Of a DNA stretch of 64,000 bases, positions 9,600 to 17,944 are shown piece by piece. The position numbers and the translations under genes were made by a program. The stretch spans positions 38,007 to 102,006 of the forward strand of contig CAKZPB010000078.1 of the NCBI GenBank assembly GCA_937138395.1, given 5' to 3'. Under the pieces are notes generated by a model that did not search any database, was not told the DNA's origin, and saw only the letters and a program-made list of their open reading frames with translations. The stretch comes from an uncultured Pseudomonadota bacterium (GTDB lineage: Bacteria; Pseudomonadota; Gammaproteobacteria; Xanthomonadales; Wenzhouxiangellaceae). Each line of letters opens with the position of its first letter. The first letter of the stretch is position 1.

Positions 9600-9647
9600 A
9601 CTCTCGAAACTTGACTTCGGTTTGACTCGGCCATCGGCCCACTCTGT

Positions 9648-10499
9648 ATGCAGCTTGCAATTCATGAAAGCCCGATCCTGCTGACGCGCATCCGGTGGAC
9701 AGTGCTTGTACTGTTGTGTCTGGGCCTGGTCTGGATGTCGATACGGCTGCTCGCCCTCTGGCTGTCGGGTCCCGATATACCGTTACCCGATCTGCCTGAA
9801 ATCAGTCAACCGCAAGCTGAACTGACCGTTGTAGAGAACGATTGGGAATTGTTCGGTCGAGCGGCTCCCGATGATTTCGGTGTACCCGAAGCCGTGCAGC
9901 CTACGGCGCTGAATCTGATGCTTCGAGGCGTCGTGACCGGACCATCCGGATATGCAATCATCCTGGATGAGCGAGGTGATGAGGGTGTCTATCGTGTCGG
10001 CGACGAAATTAGCGATGGCGCCGAGGTCGAACGAATAGAAGACCGGCGGGTCGTGCTTGTACGAAACGGCCAGCGTGAAGCGCTGGAGCTGCCCGGTGCT
10101 GCGATGCAGACCCAACCACGCGGTCCTGCACCGGCTTCCTCGACGGATGATGAAAACAATGCGCTGCCGACAGGGCTGGGCATTGCATCCCTGTCCAGCC
10201 TTACAGGGCCTCTGGCAATGGATCCGTCACAAATGGCCAACCAGATCACCATCCTGCCGGTTGCTGGCGGTGGCTTCCGTGTTCGTGCGGGGCGAGATGC
10301 CACGATTTTCACTGGACTGGGTTTTCACTTGAATGACATCGTCACGGCAATCAACGGACAACCCGTCAATACCCGGGCCGATGTCGAGGCGCTGTTTTCG
10401 GACTATCAGCTCGGACAGCCAATCGCGATTACAATCAAGCGAGGCGATCGGCAATTGGTGCTGACTCCGGACCTGAATGATTTGATGGGAGAACTGTAG
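9648..10499 (+). CDS. gspC: Type II secretion inner-membrane protein GspC
   Basis: The 283-residue product has the GspC layout: a short cytoplasmic N-terminus, one membrane span (about residues 17-39), a proline-rich linker, the homology-region domain (ENDWELFGRA through about 150) and a C-terminal PDZ domain (about 195-280, with GFHLNDIVTAINGQPVN). GspC links the inner-membrane assembly platform to the N0 domain of the secretin and takes part in substrate recognition. It is followed 4 nt later by gspD, so co-transcription is nearly certain. Confidence 0.9.
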   Translation: MQLAIHESPILLTRIRWTVLVLLCLGLVWMSIRLLALWLSGPDIPLPDLPEISQPQAELTVVENDWELFGRAAPDDFGVPEAVQPTALNLMLRGVVTGPSGYAIILDERGDEGVYRVGDEISDGAEVERIEDRRVVLVRNGQREALELPGAAMQTQPRGPAPASSTDDENNALPTGLGIASLSSLTGPLAMDPSQMANQITILPVAGGGFRVRAGRDATIFTGLGFHLNDIVTAINGQPVNTRADVEALFSDYQLGQPIAITIKRGDRQLVLTPDLNDLMGEL

Positions 10500-10503
10500 A
10501 GAC

Positions 10504-12492
10504 ATGCAGCAACAACAATTACTGCCCGTTGGAACGATTCGATTCAGTGCCTGGTTGATCCATTGCAGCTGTGTGCTGACTGTATGCGTGCTGCTGTCGG
10601 TGCTGCCGGTAGCCGCACAAGACAACAACCCCGGCATGGCCAACGGTAATGGCCATGTGCTGAATTTCCAGGATGCGGATATCCGCTCCCTGATTGCAAC
10701 GGTGGCCGACATTACCGGGCGTAGCATCGTGGTTGACCCGGCGGTCACCGGCCGGGTAACGGTTGTATCCAGCGAGTCACTGGATCAGGATGCTGTATAC
10801 GACATGTTTTTATCCATCCTGGCAGTGCATGGCTTCAGCGCGGTCAGCGACGGTCGCGTCACACGGATCGTGCCGGACAGTGCTGCCCGTTTTGCGGCTG
10901 CGGGTAGGGAATCCGGTGGCACTCTGTCGCAGCAGGATCCGGTCACGCGGATCATTCCGCTGCGCCATGTGCGCACTGCGGACGTGCTGCCGATGCTGCG
11001 TTCACTCGTGCCACAAACCGCGGTGCTGACTGCTCATGAGCCGACCAACAGCCTGCTGATCAGCGATCGAGAGCGTAATGTTCGCCGTATCGAAGCGGTG
11101 CTTCAGCGCCTCGATGCTGCGACCGATGAATCCCTCGAAGTCATCGTCCTGAGTCATGCCAATGCAGAAGAAGTGGCTGAAATCGCAGGCCAGATTTTTT
11201 CCGGCAGCGAGCAATCGGTAGCGATGGCCGATGCACGCACCAACAGCATCATTCTGAGTGGTGATCCAGGTCAACGGCTGCGGCTGCGCACGCTGATCAG
11301 TCATCTGGATACGCCGATGGATCTGGCCGGTGGTTCGCGTGTGATTTATCTGCGCTATGCCGATGTCGAGCAACTGGTGCCGGTGCTCGAAAACCTGGTT
11401 GCCGAACCCGACGGTAGTTTGTCTGAGGTGCGCATCCAGTCGCATGCTGAAACCAATGCACTGATCATTTCAGCGCCGCCATCCATCTATCGCGAGCTGC
11501 AGTCGATTGTCGATCAGCTAGACATCCGGCGTGCGCAGGTTCTGGTCGAGGCGATCATCGCTGAAGTCGCTGCCGATACAGGCCGCGAGCTTGGAATTCA
11601 GTGGCAGTTCTTCGAGTCCGGTGACAGCGGCTTTTTCGGCGGCACCAATTTCCAACAGGGCGGAAACAATATTCTGAATTTGAGTGCTGGTCTTGGCTCC
11701 GATGAAGGCGGCTTGCTCTTGCCGGGTGGTGGTCTGAATCTCGGCTATGTCGGTGGGCGCACCAGTCTGCTCGGTATCGATCTGCTTGAAATCGGCGCGC
11801 TCGCCCGTGCATTGGCAACCGATGGCGACACCAACGTGCTGTCGACGCCTTCGATCGTGACGATGGACAATCACCCGGCCAGTATCAATGTAGGTCAGGA
11901 AGTGCCGTTCCTGTCCGGCAGCTTTGCGACGGAAGGGATTTCGACATCGGATGGCCAAGTCAATCCGTTCCAGACGATTAATCGGGAAGAAATCGGCGTC
12001 AAGCTGAACGTCACGCCTTACATCAATGAAGGTGACAGCATCATGCTGGCCATCGAGCAGGAAGTGTCGACCCTTGCGCCCGTGGTCGGTGCCGTTGACC
12101 TGATCACCAACAAGCGCACCATCAACACGCGGGTCATGGTTCCCGACGGGGCCATGCTGGTGCTGGGCGGTCTGATTCAGGATGATTTACAGGAGACTGT
12201 CGAACGGGTTCCGGGTGTGAGTCGGATTCCTTTGTTGGGCGAGTTGTTTACGTATCGTTCATCGACTCAGGTCAAGCGCAATCTGATGGTCTTCATCCGT
12301 CCTCAGATTCTTGTCGATGACGGTTTGGCCAGCGAACTGACTGCCCGCAAGTATTCCTACATCCGGAATCGCCAACTGCAGCAGCAGGACGCCGATGGAT
12401 TGCGCCTTGTGCCTGAAGAAGACATGCCGTTGCTACCTGAACTCTACGATTTTCTGCAAACCCGGCCCAGCCAGGGTGCGGGTGATCAATGA
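10504..12492 (+). CDS. gspD: Type II secretion outer-membrane secretin GspD
   Basis: The 662-residue product has a signal peptide ending at VAAQ (about residue 39). Next come the N0 domain (VLNFQDADIRSLIATVADITG) and three N1-N3 repeats containing the RIEAVLQRLD and VEAIIAEV signatures. The C-terminal secretin barrel includes NVGQEVPFLSG and the secretin signature VPGVSRIPLLGELF ending FIRPQIL. Secretins form the 15-subunit outer-membrane gate through which folded enzymes leave the cell. No separate pilotin gene lies nearby. The stop falls 4 nt before the preferred gspE start. Confidence 0.95.
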   Translation: MQQQQLLPVGTIRFSAWLIHCSCVLTVCVLLSVLPVAAQDNNPGMANGNGHVLNFQDADIRSLIATVADITGRSIVVDPAVTGRVTVVSSESLDQDAVYDMFLSILAVHGFSAVSDGRVTRIVPDSAARFAAAGRESGGTLSQQDPVTRIIPLRHVRTADVLPMLRSLVPQTAVLTAHEPTNSLLISDRERNVRRIEAVLQRLDAATDESLEVIVLSHANAEEVAEIAGQIFSGSEQSVAMADARTNSIILSGDPGQRLRLRTLISHLDTPMDLAGGSRVIYLRYADVEQLVPVLENLVAEPDGSLSEVRIQSHAETNALIISAPPSIYRELQSIVDQLDIRRAQVLVEAIIAEVAADTGRELGIQWQFFESGDSGFFGGTNFQQGGNNILNLSAGLGSDEGGLLLPGGGLNLGYVGGRTSLLGIDLLEIGALARALATDGDTNVLSTPSIVTMDNHPASINVGQEVPFLSGSFATEGISTSDGQVNPFQTINREEIGVKLNVTPYINEGDSIMLAIEQEVSTLAPVVGAVDLITNKRTINTRVMVPDGAMLVLGGLIQDDLQETVERVPGVSRIPLLGELFTYRSSTQVKRNLMVFIRPQILVDDGLASELTARKYSYIRNRQLQQQDADGLRLVPEEDMPLLPELYDFLQTRPSQGAGDQ

Positions 12493-12496
12493 TCAA

Positions 12497-13972
12497 ATGA
12501 CGATTGCGCGGCCGCCGTTTGGTTTTGCCCGACGTCGAGGGGTGACTGTGGCTGGCCTTGATGACCAGGGCAGGGCGCGCATTGTCATTCGAAAACCGGC
12601 CGATCTTGAGGCGCTGCGTGAGGTACGCAGAACCATCACGGGTGAGACCGTCGTCGAAAAGCTCAGCGAAGCCGATTTCAGTTTGCTGATTACGCGACTG
12701 TACGAAGCCGGCCACGATGAAGCCAGCCAGCTCGCTGCAGACCTGGATGACGAGATGGATCTGGGCCGTCTGGCCGAACAGATCCCCGAATCTACTGATT
12801 TGATGGAGCGCGCGGACGATGCGCCGGTCATTCGCTTGATTAACGGCATCCTGTCTCAGGCCGTACGCGAGGGCGCTTCTGATATTCATCTTGAGCCGTT
12901 TGAAGATCGGCTGTCGGTGCGATTCCGCATCGATGGTTTGCTGCGTGAAGCCATGTCGACCAGTCGTGCCCTGGCGCCATTGGTGTGCTCCAGAATCAAA
13001 GTCATGGCGCGGCTCGATATTGCCGAAAAGCGATTGCCTCAGGATGGCCGCATCGGCTTGAAGCTGGCGGGTCGTCCCGTCGATGTGCGCGTGTCCACGC
13101 TGCCTTCTAGCCATGGCGAACGCGTCGTGCTCCGGCTGCTCGACAAGCAAGCCGGCCAACTGGGCCTGTCTGAACTGGGCATGGACGACGATACGCTGCG
13201 ACGGACTGAACAACTGATTCACCAGCCGAATGGCATTGTGCTGGTGACAGGGCCGACCGGGTCCGGTAAATCCACGACCCTGTACGGCGCCTTGCTGAAG
13301 TTGAACGACCGCAGTCGCAACATCATGACCGTCGAAGATCCGGTTGAATACGATATTGATGGAATCGGACAGACCCAGGTCAACCCGAAAGTGGACCTGA
13401 GCTTCGCACGGGGCCTTCGGGCGATCCTGAGGCAAGACCCCGATGTCGTCATGATTGGTGAAATCCGTGATCTTGAAACCGCCCGCATCGCTGTGCAGGC
13501 CTCGCTGACCGGTCACCTGGTGCTGTCGACCCTGCATACCAACACCGCGGTGGGTGCAATCAATCGGTTGGTGGATATGGGCATCGAGCCATTTCTGCTG
13601 TCCTCGAGCCTGACCGCAGTCATGGCTCAGCGACTGGTGCGCAAACTGAATCCTGACTGCCGCGAGGCTTTTGTAGCCGAGGAAGAACAGCTTCGAGCCG
13701 CCGGGTTGAGCGTTTCAGGGCCGGTCACACTCTATCGAGCTCGAACAGATTTACCGGACGGCGCCAAGGCTTTTACCGGCCGGACCGGTATTTATGAGTT
13801 GATTCGGCTTGATGACGCGCTTCGCGCGCTGATTCACGCACGTGCAGCCGAGGCCGAGCTCGAGCAGGCGGCACGAAAGACCGCGCCATCGATCCTCGAC
13901 AATGGATGGGCCAAAGTCAAAGCCGGGATGACCACCCTGGATGAGCTGCTGCGCGTGACTCGAGCCGGCTGA
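12497..13972 (+). CDS. gspE: Type II secretion ATPase GspE, zinc motif degenerate
   Basis: The product is about 491 residues from ATG 12497; a GTG at 12482 is an alternative that would overlap gspD. The ATPase core has Walker A GPTGSGKSTT (about 250-260), Asp box MTVEDPVEYD, Walker B DVVMIGEIRDLETA and the His box STLHTN. The short metal-binding lobe normally holds two CxxC pairs. Here only one of the four cysteines remains (NPDC...; the second pair is replaced by LPDG). Zinc-free relatives are known (for example HxcR), so it can still be functional. gspF to gspN do not follow; rpoE does. Confidence 0.93.
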   Translation: MTIARPPFGFARRRGVTVAGLDDQGRARIVIRKPADLEALREVRRTITGETVVEKLSEADFSLLITRLYEAGHDEASQLAADLDDEMDLGRLAEQIPESTDLMERADDAPVIRLINGILSQAVREGASDIHLEPFEDRLSVRFRIDGLLREAMSTSRALAPLVCSRIKVMARLDIAEKRLPQDGRIGLKLAGRPVDVRVSTLPSSHGERVVLRLLDKQAGQLGLSELGMDDDTLRRTEQLIHQPNGIVLVTGPTGSGKSTTLYGALLKLNDRSRNIMTVEDPVEYDIDGIGQTQVNPKVDLSFARGLRAILRQDPDVVMIGEIRDLETARIAVQASLTGHLVLSTLHTNTAVGAINRLVDMGIEPFLLSSSLTAVMAQRLVRKLNPDCREAFVAEEEQLRAAGLSVSGPVTLYRARTDLPDGAKAFTGRTGIYELIRLDDALRALIHARAAEAELEQAARKTAPSILDNGWAKVKAGMTTLDELLRVTRAG

Positions 13973-14006
13973 CAGGGTCTAGACTGTTAAATTCAAATTT
14001 ACTTAA

Positions 14007-14034
14007 GAACTAATTGATCTAATTACGGTCCTAA
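14007..14034 (+). promoter_or_regulatory. Candidate sigma-E (autoregulatory) promoter of rpoE
   Basis: GAACTA (14007-14012), a 16-nt spacer, then TCCTAA (14029-14034), 43 nt before the rpoE start. This resembles the RpoE/AlgU consensus (GAACTT, about 16 nt, TCTGA-like), and rpoE genes are usually autoregulated. The match is imperfect. Confidence 0.5.
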
Positions 14035-14077
14035 ATGACAGCCATTCGGGCCGATCAATAACAAGAGGCGGCCCCAA

Positions 14078-14662
14078 ATGGGCGAACGGGAAACCGACCA
14101 ACTGTTGGTCGAACGAGTACAGCAAGGAGACAAGCGGGCTTTCGACCTGCTGGTGCTGAAGTACCAGCATAAGATCACAAGCCTCGTTATGCGATACGTT
14201 TCAGACCATGCAGAAGCCCTGGATGTTACCCAGGAGGCGTTCATCAAGGCGTACAGGGCCATTGGCCGTTTTCGAGGCGATAGTGCGTTTTATACCTGGA
14301 TGTATCGTATTGCCATCAACACGGCGAAAAACCACCTGGTTTCACTCGGGCGGAGGCCGCCGCAAACGGATGTTGATGCACAGGATGCCGAACAGTACAG
14401 CATTGATACCAGGCTCAAGGATCGCGGATCGCCTGAACATGAATTGCTGAAAGAAGAAATTGAACAAACGATTCAAAATGCGATCAATGATTTACCCGAT
14501 GACCTGCGCGTAGCCATCACGCTCAGGGAAATGGAAGGTATGAGCTATGAAGATATTGCGACCAGTATGAACTGCCCGATTGGCACGGTCCGCTCGCGAA
14601 TATTTCGGGCCAGAGAAGCCATCGACCAGCGCTTGAGGCCATTACTTGATGAGACTCGTTAA
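14078..14662 (+). CDS. rpoE: Extracytoplasmic stress sigma factor RpoE (AlgU)
   Basis: The 194-residue product is close to E. coli RpoE throughout. Sigma-2 contains LVLKYQHKI, DVTQEAFIKAYRAI and FRGDSAFYTWMYRIAINTAKN; sigma-4 contains LPDDLRVAITLREMEGMSYEDIA and CPIGTVRSRIFRAREAI. It directs RNA polymerase to envelope-stress promoters and is held inactive by RseA, encoded 79 nt downstream. A sigma-E-like promoter lies just upstream, consistent with autoregulation. Confidence 0.97.
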   Translation: MGERETDQLLVERVQQGDKRAFDLLVLKYQHKITSLVMRYVSDHAEALDVTQEAFIKAYRAIGRFRGDSAFYTWMYRIAINTAKNHLVSLGRRPPQTDVDAQDAEQYSIDTRLKDRGSPEHELLKEEIEQTIQNAINDLPDDLRVAITLREMEGMSYEDIATSMNCPIGTVRSRIFRAREAIDQRLRPLLDETR

Positions 14663-14741
14663 CCGGAACATCATGCGACTCGACGTTTTTGTATGAGCGT
14701 CCATTTACAACGTCAACAACTGCAGCTACGGACAATTAACA

Positions 14742-15398
14742 GTGAACAATAGCAACGATCAGATTTCTGCTTTAATGGACGGTGAACTCGAAGCCCATGA
14801 ATGTGAGCTTGTTGTTCGTCGATTAGCAAACGATGACTCGCTGAAACAGTCCTGGGGCCGATATCATCTGGTGCGCGCGTGCTTGCTCAAGGAATATGCA
14901 GGCTCGCACGACATCTACAGTCGTGTGCGCGCGGCAGTGGACGATGAATCTGTTCAACACAGCGTCGCGCCAGCACGTCATTCCTGGCTGAAAACCAGTC
15001 TTGGAGGTGCGATGGCTGCAAGCGTCGCACTGGTTGCGGTTATTGGACTGAATACGCGCCTGGAACCACCCGCTGAATCTGATTTCAATCAGGCGGTTGC
15101 GCCCGGCTTTGTCAGTCAGAGTACGGCATTGGATCGACAGTTCAACCGACAGGCTCAGCCGGTTGGTCTGGGCGGGTTATCCGGCGATTCCAGTCAATAT
15201 GCCACTCCTTCACAGCTCGCGGCCAAGCCATTCACCGAGCCGCGCGCTCGAATTCAGCAATACAGTGTTCAAGCGTTTGAGCTGAATACGCAAGCACCAA
15301 CGTTTACTCCACTTGCGCCGGCTGGCGTTCAGTCAATTCCGACCGGCAATGTTCGGGGAGAAGTGGAGCTACCGGATCGAGTTACTGAACAGAACTGA
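14742..15398 (+). CDS. rseA: Anti-sigma-E factor RseA (MucA-like)
   Basis: The 218-residue product starts at a GTG. The N-terminal anti-sigma domain shows the expected ISALMDGELE and WGRYHLVRACL motifs (about residues 8-50). A single membrane span follows (about 88-105, GAMAASVALVAVIGL). The periplasmic part is Gln/Pro-rich and poorly conserved, as in other RseA/MucA. It binds and inhibits RpoE until regulated intramembrane proteolysis destroys it. No rseB follows, so the usual RseB shield of the periplasmic domain is absent from this operon. Confidence 0.88.
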   Translation: MNNSNDQISALMDGELEAHECELVVRRLANDDSLKQSWGRYHLVRACLLKEYAGSHDIYSRVRAAVDDESVQHSVAPARHSWLKTSLGGAMAASVALVAVIGLNTRLEPPAESDFNQAVAPGFVSQSTALDRQFNRQAQPVGLGGLSGDSSQYATPSQLAAKPFTEPRARIQQYSVQAFELNTQAPTFTPLAPAGVQSIPTGNVRGEVELPDRVTEQN

Positions 15399-15420
15399 CC
15401 CGGCGCGCGCTTCGGCACCC

Positions 15421-15906
15421 ATGGTTCCCGCATCGGAATTGATCTGGCAGCAGGCCATCGTGTCTCGTGATCGTCAGCGTAGCTTCGCTGAAATTTCGAA
15501 GCGGTCTGCGTGTAGTCGATGCCTGGCAGGCAAGGGCTGTGGAGCGGGCCTGTTTAGCTTGTTGTTTGCCGGAAGAAATGCGCGCATTCCAATACCCGAT
15601 GGGGATCTTTATGCACCGGGCCAGCGCATTCGAATAGGCGTTCAGCCCGGACAGCTAATGCTGGCCAGTGCAGTGTTGTATTTGTTTCCACTGCTGTGCT
15701 TTATGCTTGGCCTTGCTGTTTCTGAACTATGGCTGGGTATAAATGAGTTGTTCAGCCTTTTGATCGCAGTCTTGTGTTCATTGGTTGCATTGCACCTGGT
15801 TCGACGCCAAAACGGGTCCTTGAATGTCTTGACCATTGAACGCATACACCCAGTGAATTCAGAAACAATAATTATTGATGACCGCTGCGGTTCAACTGAC
15901 CAGTAA
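15421..15906 (+). CDS. rseC: RseC/MucC family membrane protein
   Basis: The product is 161 residues from ATG 15421; the open frame extends upstream into rseA, but family length supports this ATG. The RseC cysteine cluster is present as ACSRCLAGKGCG (Cys31, Cys34, Cys40). Two membrane spans follow (about residues 78-97 and 103-122). RseC proteins accompany sigma-E operons; in E. coli RseC also joins the Rsx system that reduces SoxR. Placement between rseA and mucD fits a role in envelope or redox homeostasis. Confidence 0.88.
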   Translation: MVPASELIWQQAIVSRDRQRSFAEISKRSACSRCLAGKGCGAGLFSLLFAGRNARIPIPDGDLYAPGQRIRIGVQPGQLMLASAVLYLFPLLCFMLGLAVSELWLGINELFSLLIAVLCSLVALHLVRRQNGSLNVLTIERIHPVNSETIIIDDRCGSTDQ

Positions 15907-15984
15907 TAAAAACGGGACGAATGGCTTGAAATTCGTCTACAACGATCGAATGTACTCTTCCAACATAAAACCGAGTTACTGAGC

Positions 15985-17421
15985 ATGAACAGATCAACAT
16001 CCAGTTATCTTCGCTACCCAATCTCGCTAATCTTTGCTGTCGTGTTCGGATGGATGGCATGCATCCCATCATTTGCATTCACCGAAGACTTTTCAGACGT
16101 CGTCGAGGCCAGCATTCCGGCCGTCGTCAACATCGAGACCACACGGTTCGGTGAGCGTCCAAATGCAAATACTGATCAGAATGACCAGTTGCCGGATGAC
16201 CTGCCTGAAATGTTCCGCAGATTTTTTGAATCGCCCTATGGTGGGCCACGCGGAAGACCCGATCAAATGGGCGGTGGTTCCGGCTTCATCATGGATTCCG
16301 ACGGCCTGGTTGTGACCAATCATCATGTGATCGAAGATGCTGATGAAATCATCGTTCGCTTGTCTGACCGGCGTGAGTTTGTCGCAGAACTGGTCGGTTC
16401 TGACCCTGAAACCGATGTAGCGGTCTTGCGTATTGATGCCGAATCGCTGCCGGTGCTTGAATTTGGTGATTCTGATGCCCTTCGTGCAGGGCAATGGGTT
16501 ATTGCCATTGGCTCGCCGTTCCGCTTCGAGCAAAGCGTGTCTGCAGGCATTGTCAGCGCCACAGGCCGCAGTGCTGCAAGTACCCAACAACAATATGTGC
16601 CGTTCATCCAGACCGATGCGGCCATCAACCGAGGAAACTCGGGTGGGCCGTTGATTGATCGTAATGGTCAGGTTGTCGGCATCAACTCATGGATTTTGAG
16701 CTCATCCGGTGGGAACATTGGACTGTCTTTCTCGATTCCAATAGAAATTGCCTCCAGAACGATTGACCAATTACTCGAATTCGGTCGCGTGTCGCGTGGC
16801 TATCTCGGTGTTGGCATTGAGAGCGTTGACCGTAACGAAGCCGATGCGCTTGGTCTGGATCGCCCGATTGGCGCGCTGGTCAATCGAATTGAACCAGGCA
16901 GCGCTGCACAGCGTGGTGGTATCGAGGTGGGTGATGTCATTCTGGAAGTCAATGGCCAGACCATCGAAGTGTTTTCAGATCTCCCGCCGCTGGTTGGTGC
17001 AGTACCACCCGGTGACGAAGTCGAGCTGTTGATTTCACGCTGGGGCGACACCCGGACACTGGATATCGAACTCGATGAGCGTGAACCCACTACGGCCACA
17101 GCCTCGAGCGACAATGATCAGGAGATCGAGCCAAGCAACGCGCTTGGGTTGACGGTAGAGCCGCTTTCACAAGAACAGCGACGTCAGCTCGAGGGCATAC
17201 AAGGTGGCGTGCTGGTTACCGAAATTGAAAGCGACAATGCCTATCGTGCGGGCGTGCGCCGCGGCGACTTGCTGCAAATGATCAACAATCAGGAAGTCGG
17301 TGACCTGGACGATTTCAATCGCATCGTCGACGGGATCGAGGACGGTCGGAGCGTGGCTCTGCTGTTATGGCGTAATGGCGCTACCCAGTTCGTCGCCTAC
17401 ACGCCGGAATCGCCTGAATGA
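15985..17421 (+). CDS. mucD: Periplasmic serine endoprotease MucD/DegP family
   Basis: The 478-residue product has a signal peptide (cleavage near SFAFT), a trypsin-like protease domain with catalytic His114 (TNHHVIED), Asp144 (DPETDVAVL) and Ser219 (GNSGGP), then two PDZ domains (about 265-355 and 385-470). It degrades or refolds misfolded periplasmic proteins and, as MucD, damps sigma-E signalling. Co-location with rpoE, rseA and rseC supports the MucD name. A strong terminator follows 64 nt after the stop. Confidence 0.95.
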   Translation: MNRSTSSYLRYPISLIFAVVFGWMACIPSFAFTEDFSDVVEASIPAVVNIETTRFGERPNANTDQNDQLPDDLPEMFRRFFESPYGGPRGRPDQMGGGSGFIMDSDGLVVTNHHVIEDADEIIVRLSDRREFVAELVGSDPETDVAVLRIDAESLPVLEFGDSDALRAGQWVIAIGSPFRFEQSVSAGIVSATGRSAASTQQQYVPFIQTDAAINRGNSGGPLIDRNGQVVGINSWILSSSGGNIGLSFSIPIEIASRTIDQLLEFGRVSRGYLGVGIESVDRNEADALGLDRPIGALVNRIEPGSAAQRGGIEVGDVILEVNGQTIEVFSDLPPLVGAVPPGDEVELLISRWGDTRTLDIELDEREPTTATASSDNDQEIEPSNALGLTVEPLSQEQRRQLEGIQGGVLVTEIESDNAYRAGVRRGDLLQMINNQEVGDLDDFNRIVDGIEDGRSVALLLWRNGATQFVAYTPESPE

Positions 17422-17485
17422 TCTGATTTAGTTCATATGGCCCATGGCTGTCGAAAGCCTGAATGGATATAATAGGGCTCACGTA

Positions 17486-17519
17486 AGCCGCCGCCGGCCA
17501 CTCGGCGGCGGCTTTTTTT
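17486..17519 (+). terminator. Strong rho-independent terminator after mucD
   Basis: AGCCGCCGCC, an 8-nt loop, GGCGGCGGCT, then a run of seven T. The perfect 10-bp GC-rich stem separates the sigma-E operon from the lepA-lepB-rnc operon. Confidence 0.92.
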
Positions 17520-17944
17520 CTTGACTGATTCAAGGCCATCGCCTGCATGATGAATACTGCAAAGACGCTTAAGGGACCGCTGAACCACTGCGCACGAAGC
17601 GCGTTTCAGGCAGATGCGCTGCCGATCGTGCGGTCCGAGCCGTGTTTCAGTAGCCGTGATTACGGTCGTGGGTCGTGGCGAGCGACACGGGCCTATTGCA
17701 ACGGAGTTCGTGCGGGCCGTGCCCAGCAAGATGACTGCGGCAGGTGCTCTGCGGCGCTTCCGACACGATTGGACTCGATGATTTTGGACCATCGGGTGTT
17801 ACAAGCATTGGCGCTCGCCCACGCCGAACCGGCGCCGCTCGCAGCGATGCGGTTGCATTCGCACAACGGTATTCAGGGGTCGCCTGAATGGTTGTTGGAT
17901 TCTGGCGCCCTCCGGGCTTCAGGCGACCGGGGCTGAATGCGAGC
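17520..17944 (+). other. Intergenic region and leader upstream of lepA
   Basis: These 425 nt hold no convincing gene. A 129-codon plus-strand frame (17547-17936) has neither family resemblance nor a clear ribosome site and contains repeated Cys/Arg codons typical of a chance frame. The 3' part holds an 11-bp inverted repeat (listed separately) just before the lepA start. The lepA operon promoter should lie here. I recognise no RNA family. Confidence 0.5.
17878..17928 (+). repeat. 11-bp inverted repeat in the lepA leader
   Basis: GGTCGCCTGAA (17878-17888) pairs perfectly with TTCAGGCGACC (17918-17928) across 29 nt. The loop itself can form a small GCCC/GGGC stem. It ends 16 nt before the lepA ATG, so it could affect translation or bind a regulator. 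No T-run follows, so it is not a classical terminator. Confidence 0.6.

Noticed and set aside
12293..13537. 414-codon minus-strand frame opposite gspE
   Set aside because: Antisense shadow of an ATPase with all motifs intact; no ribosome site and no family resemblance.
17547..17936. 129-codon plus-strand frame upstream of lepA
   Set aside because: Arg/Cys/Ser-rich chance-like composition, no strong ribosome site, no recognisable domain; treated as intergenic.
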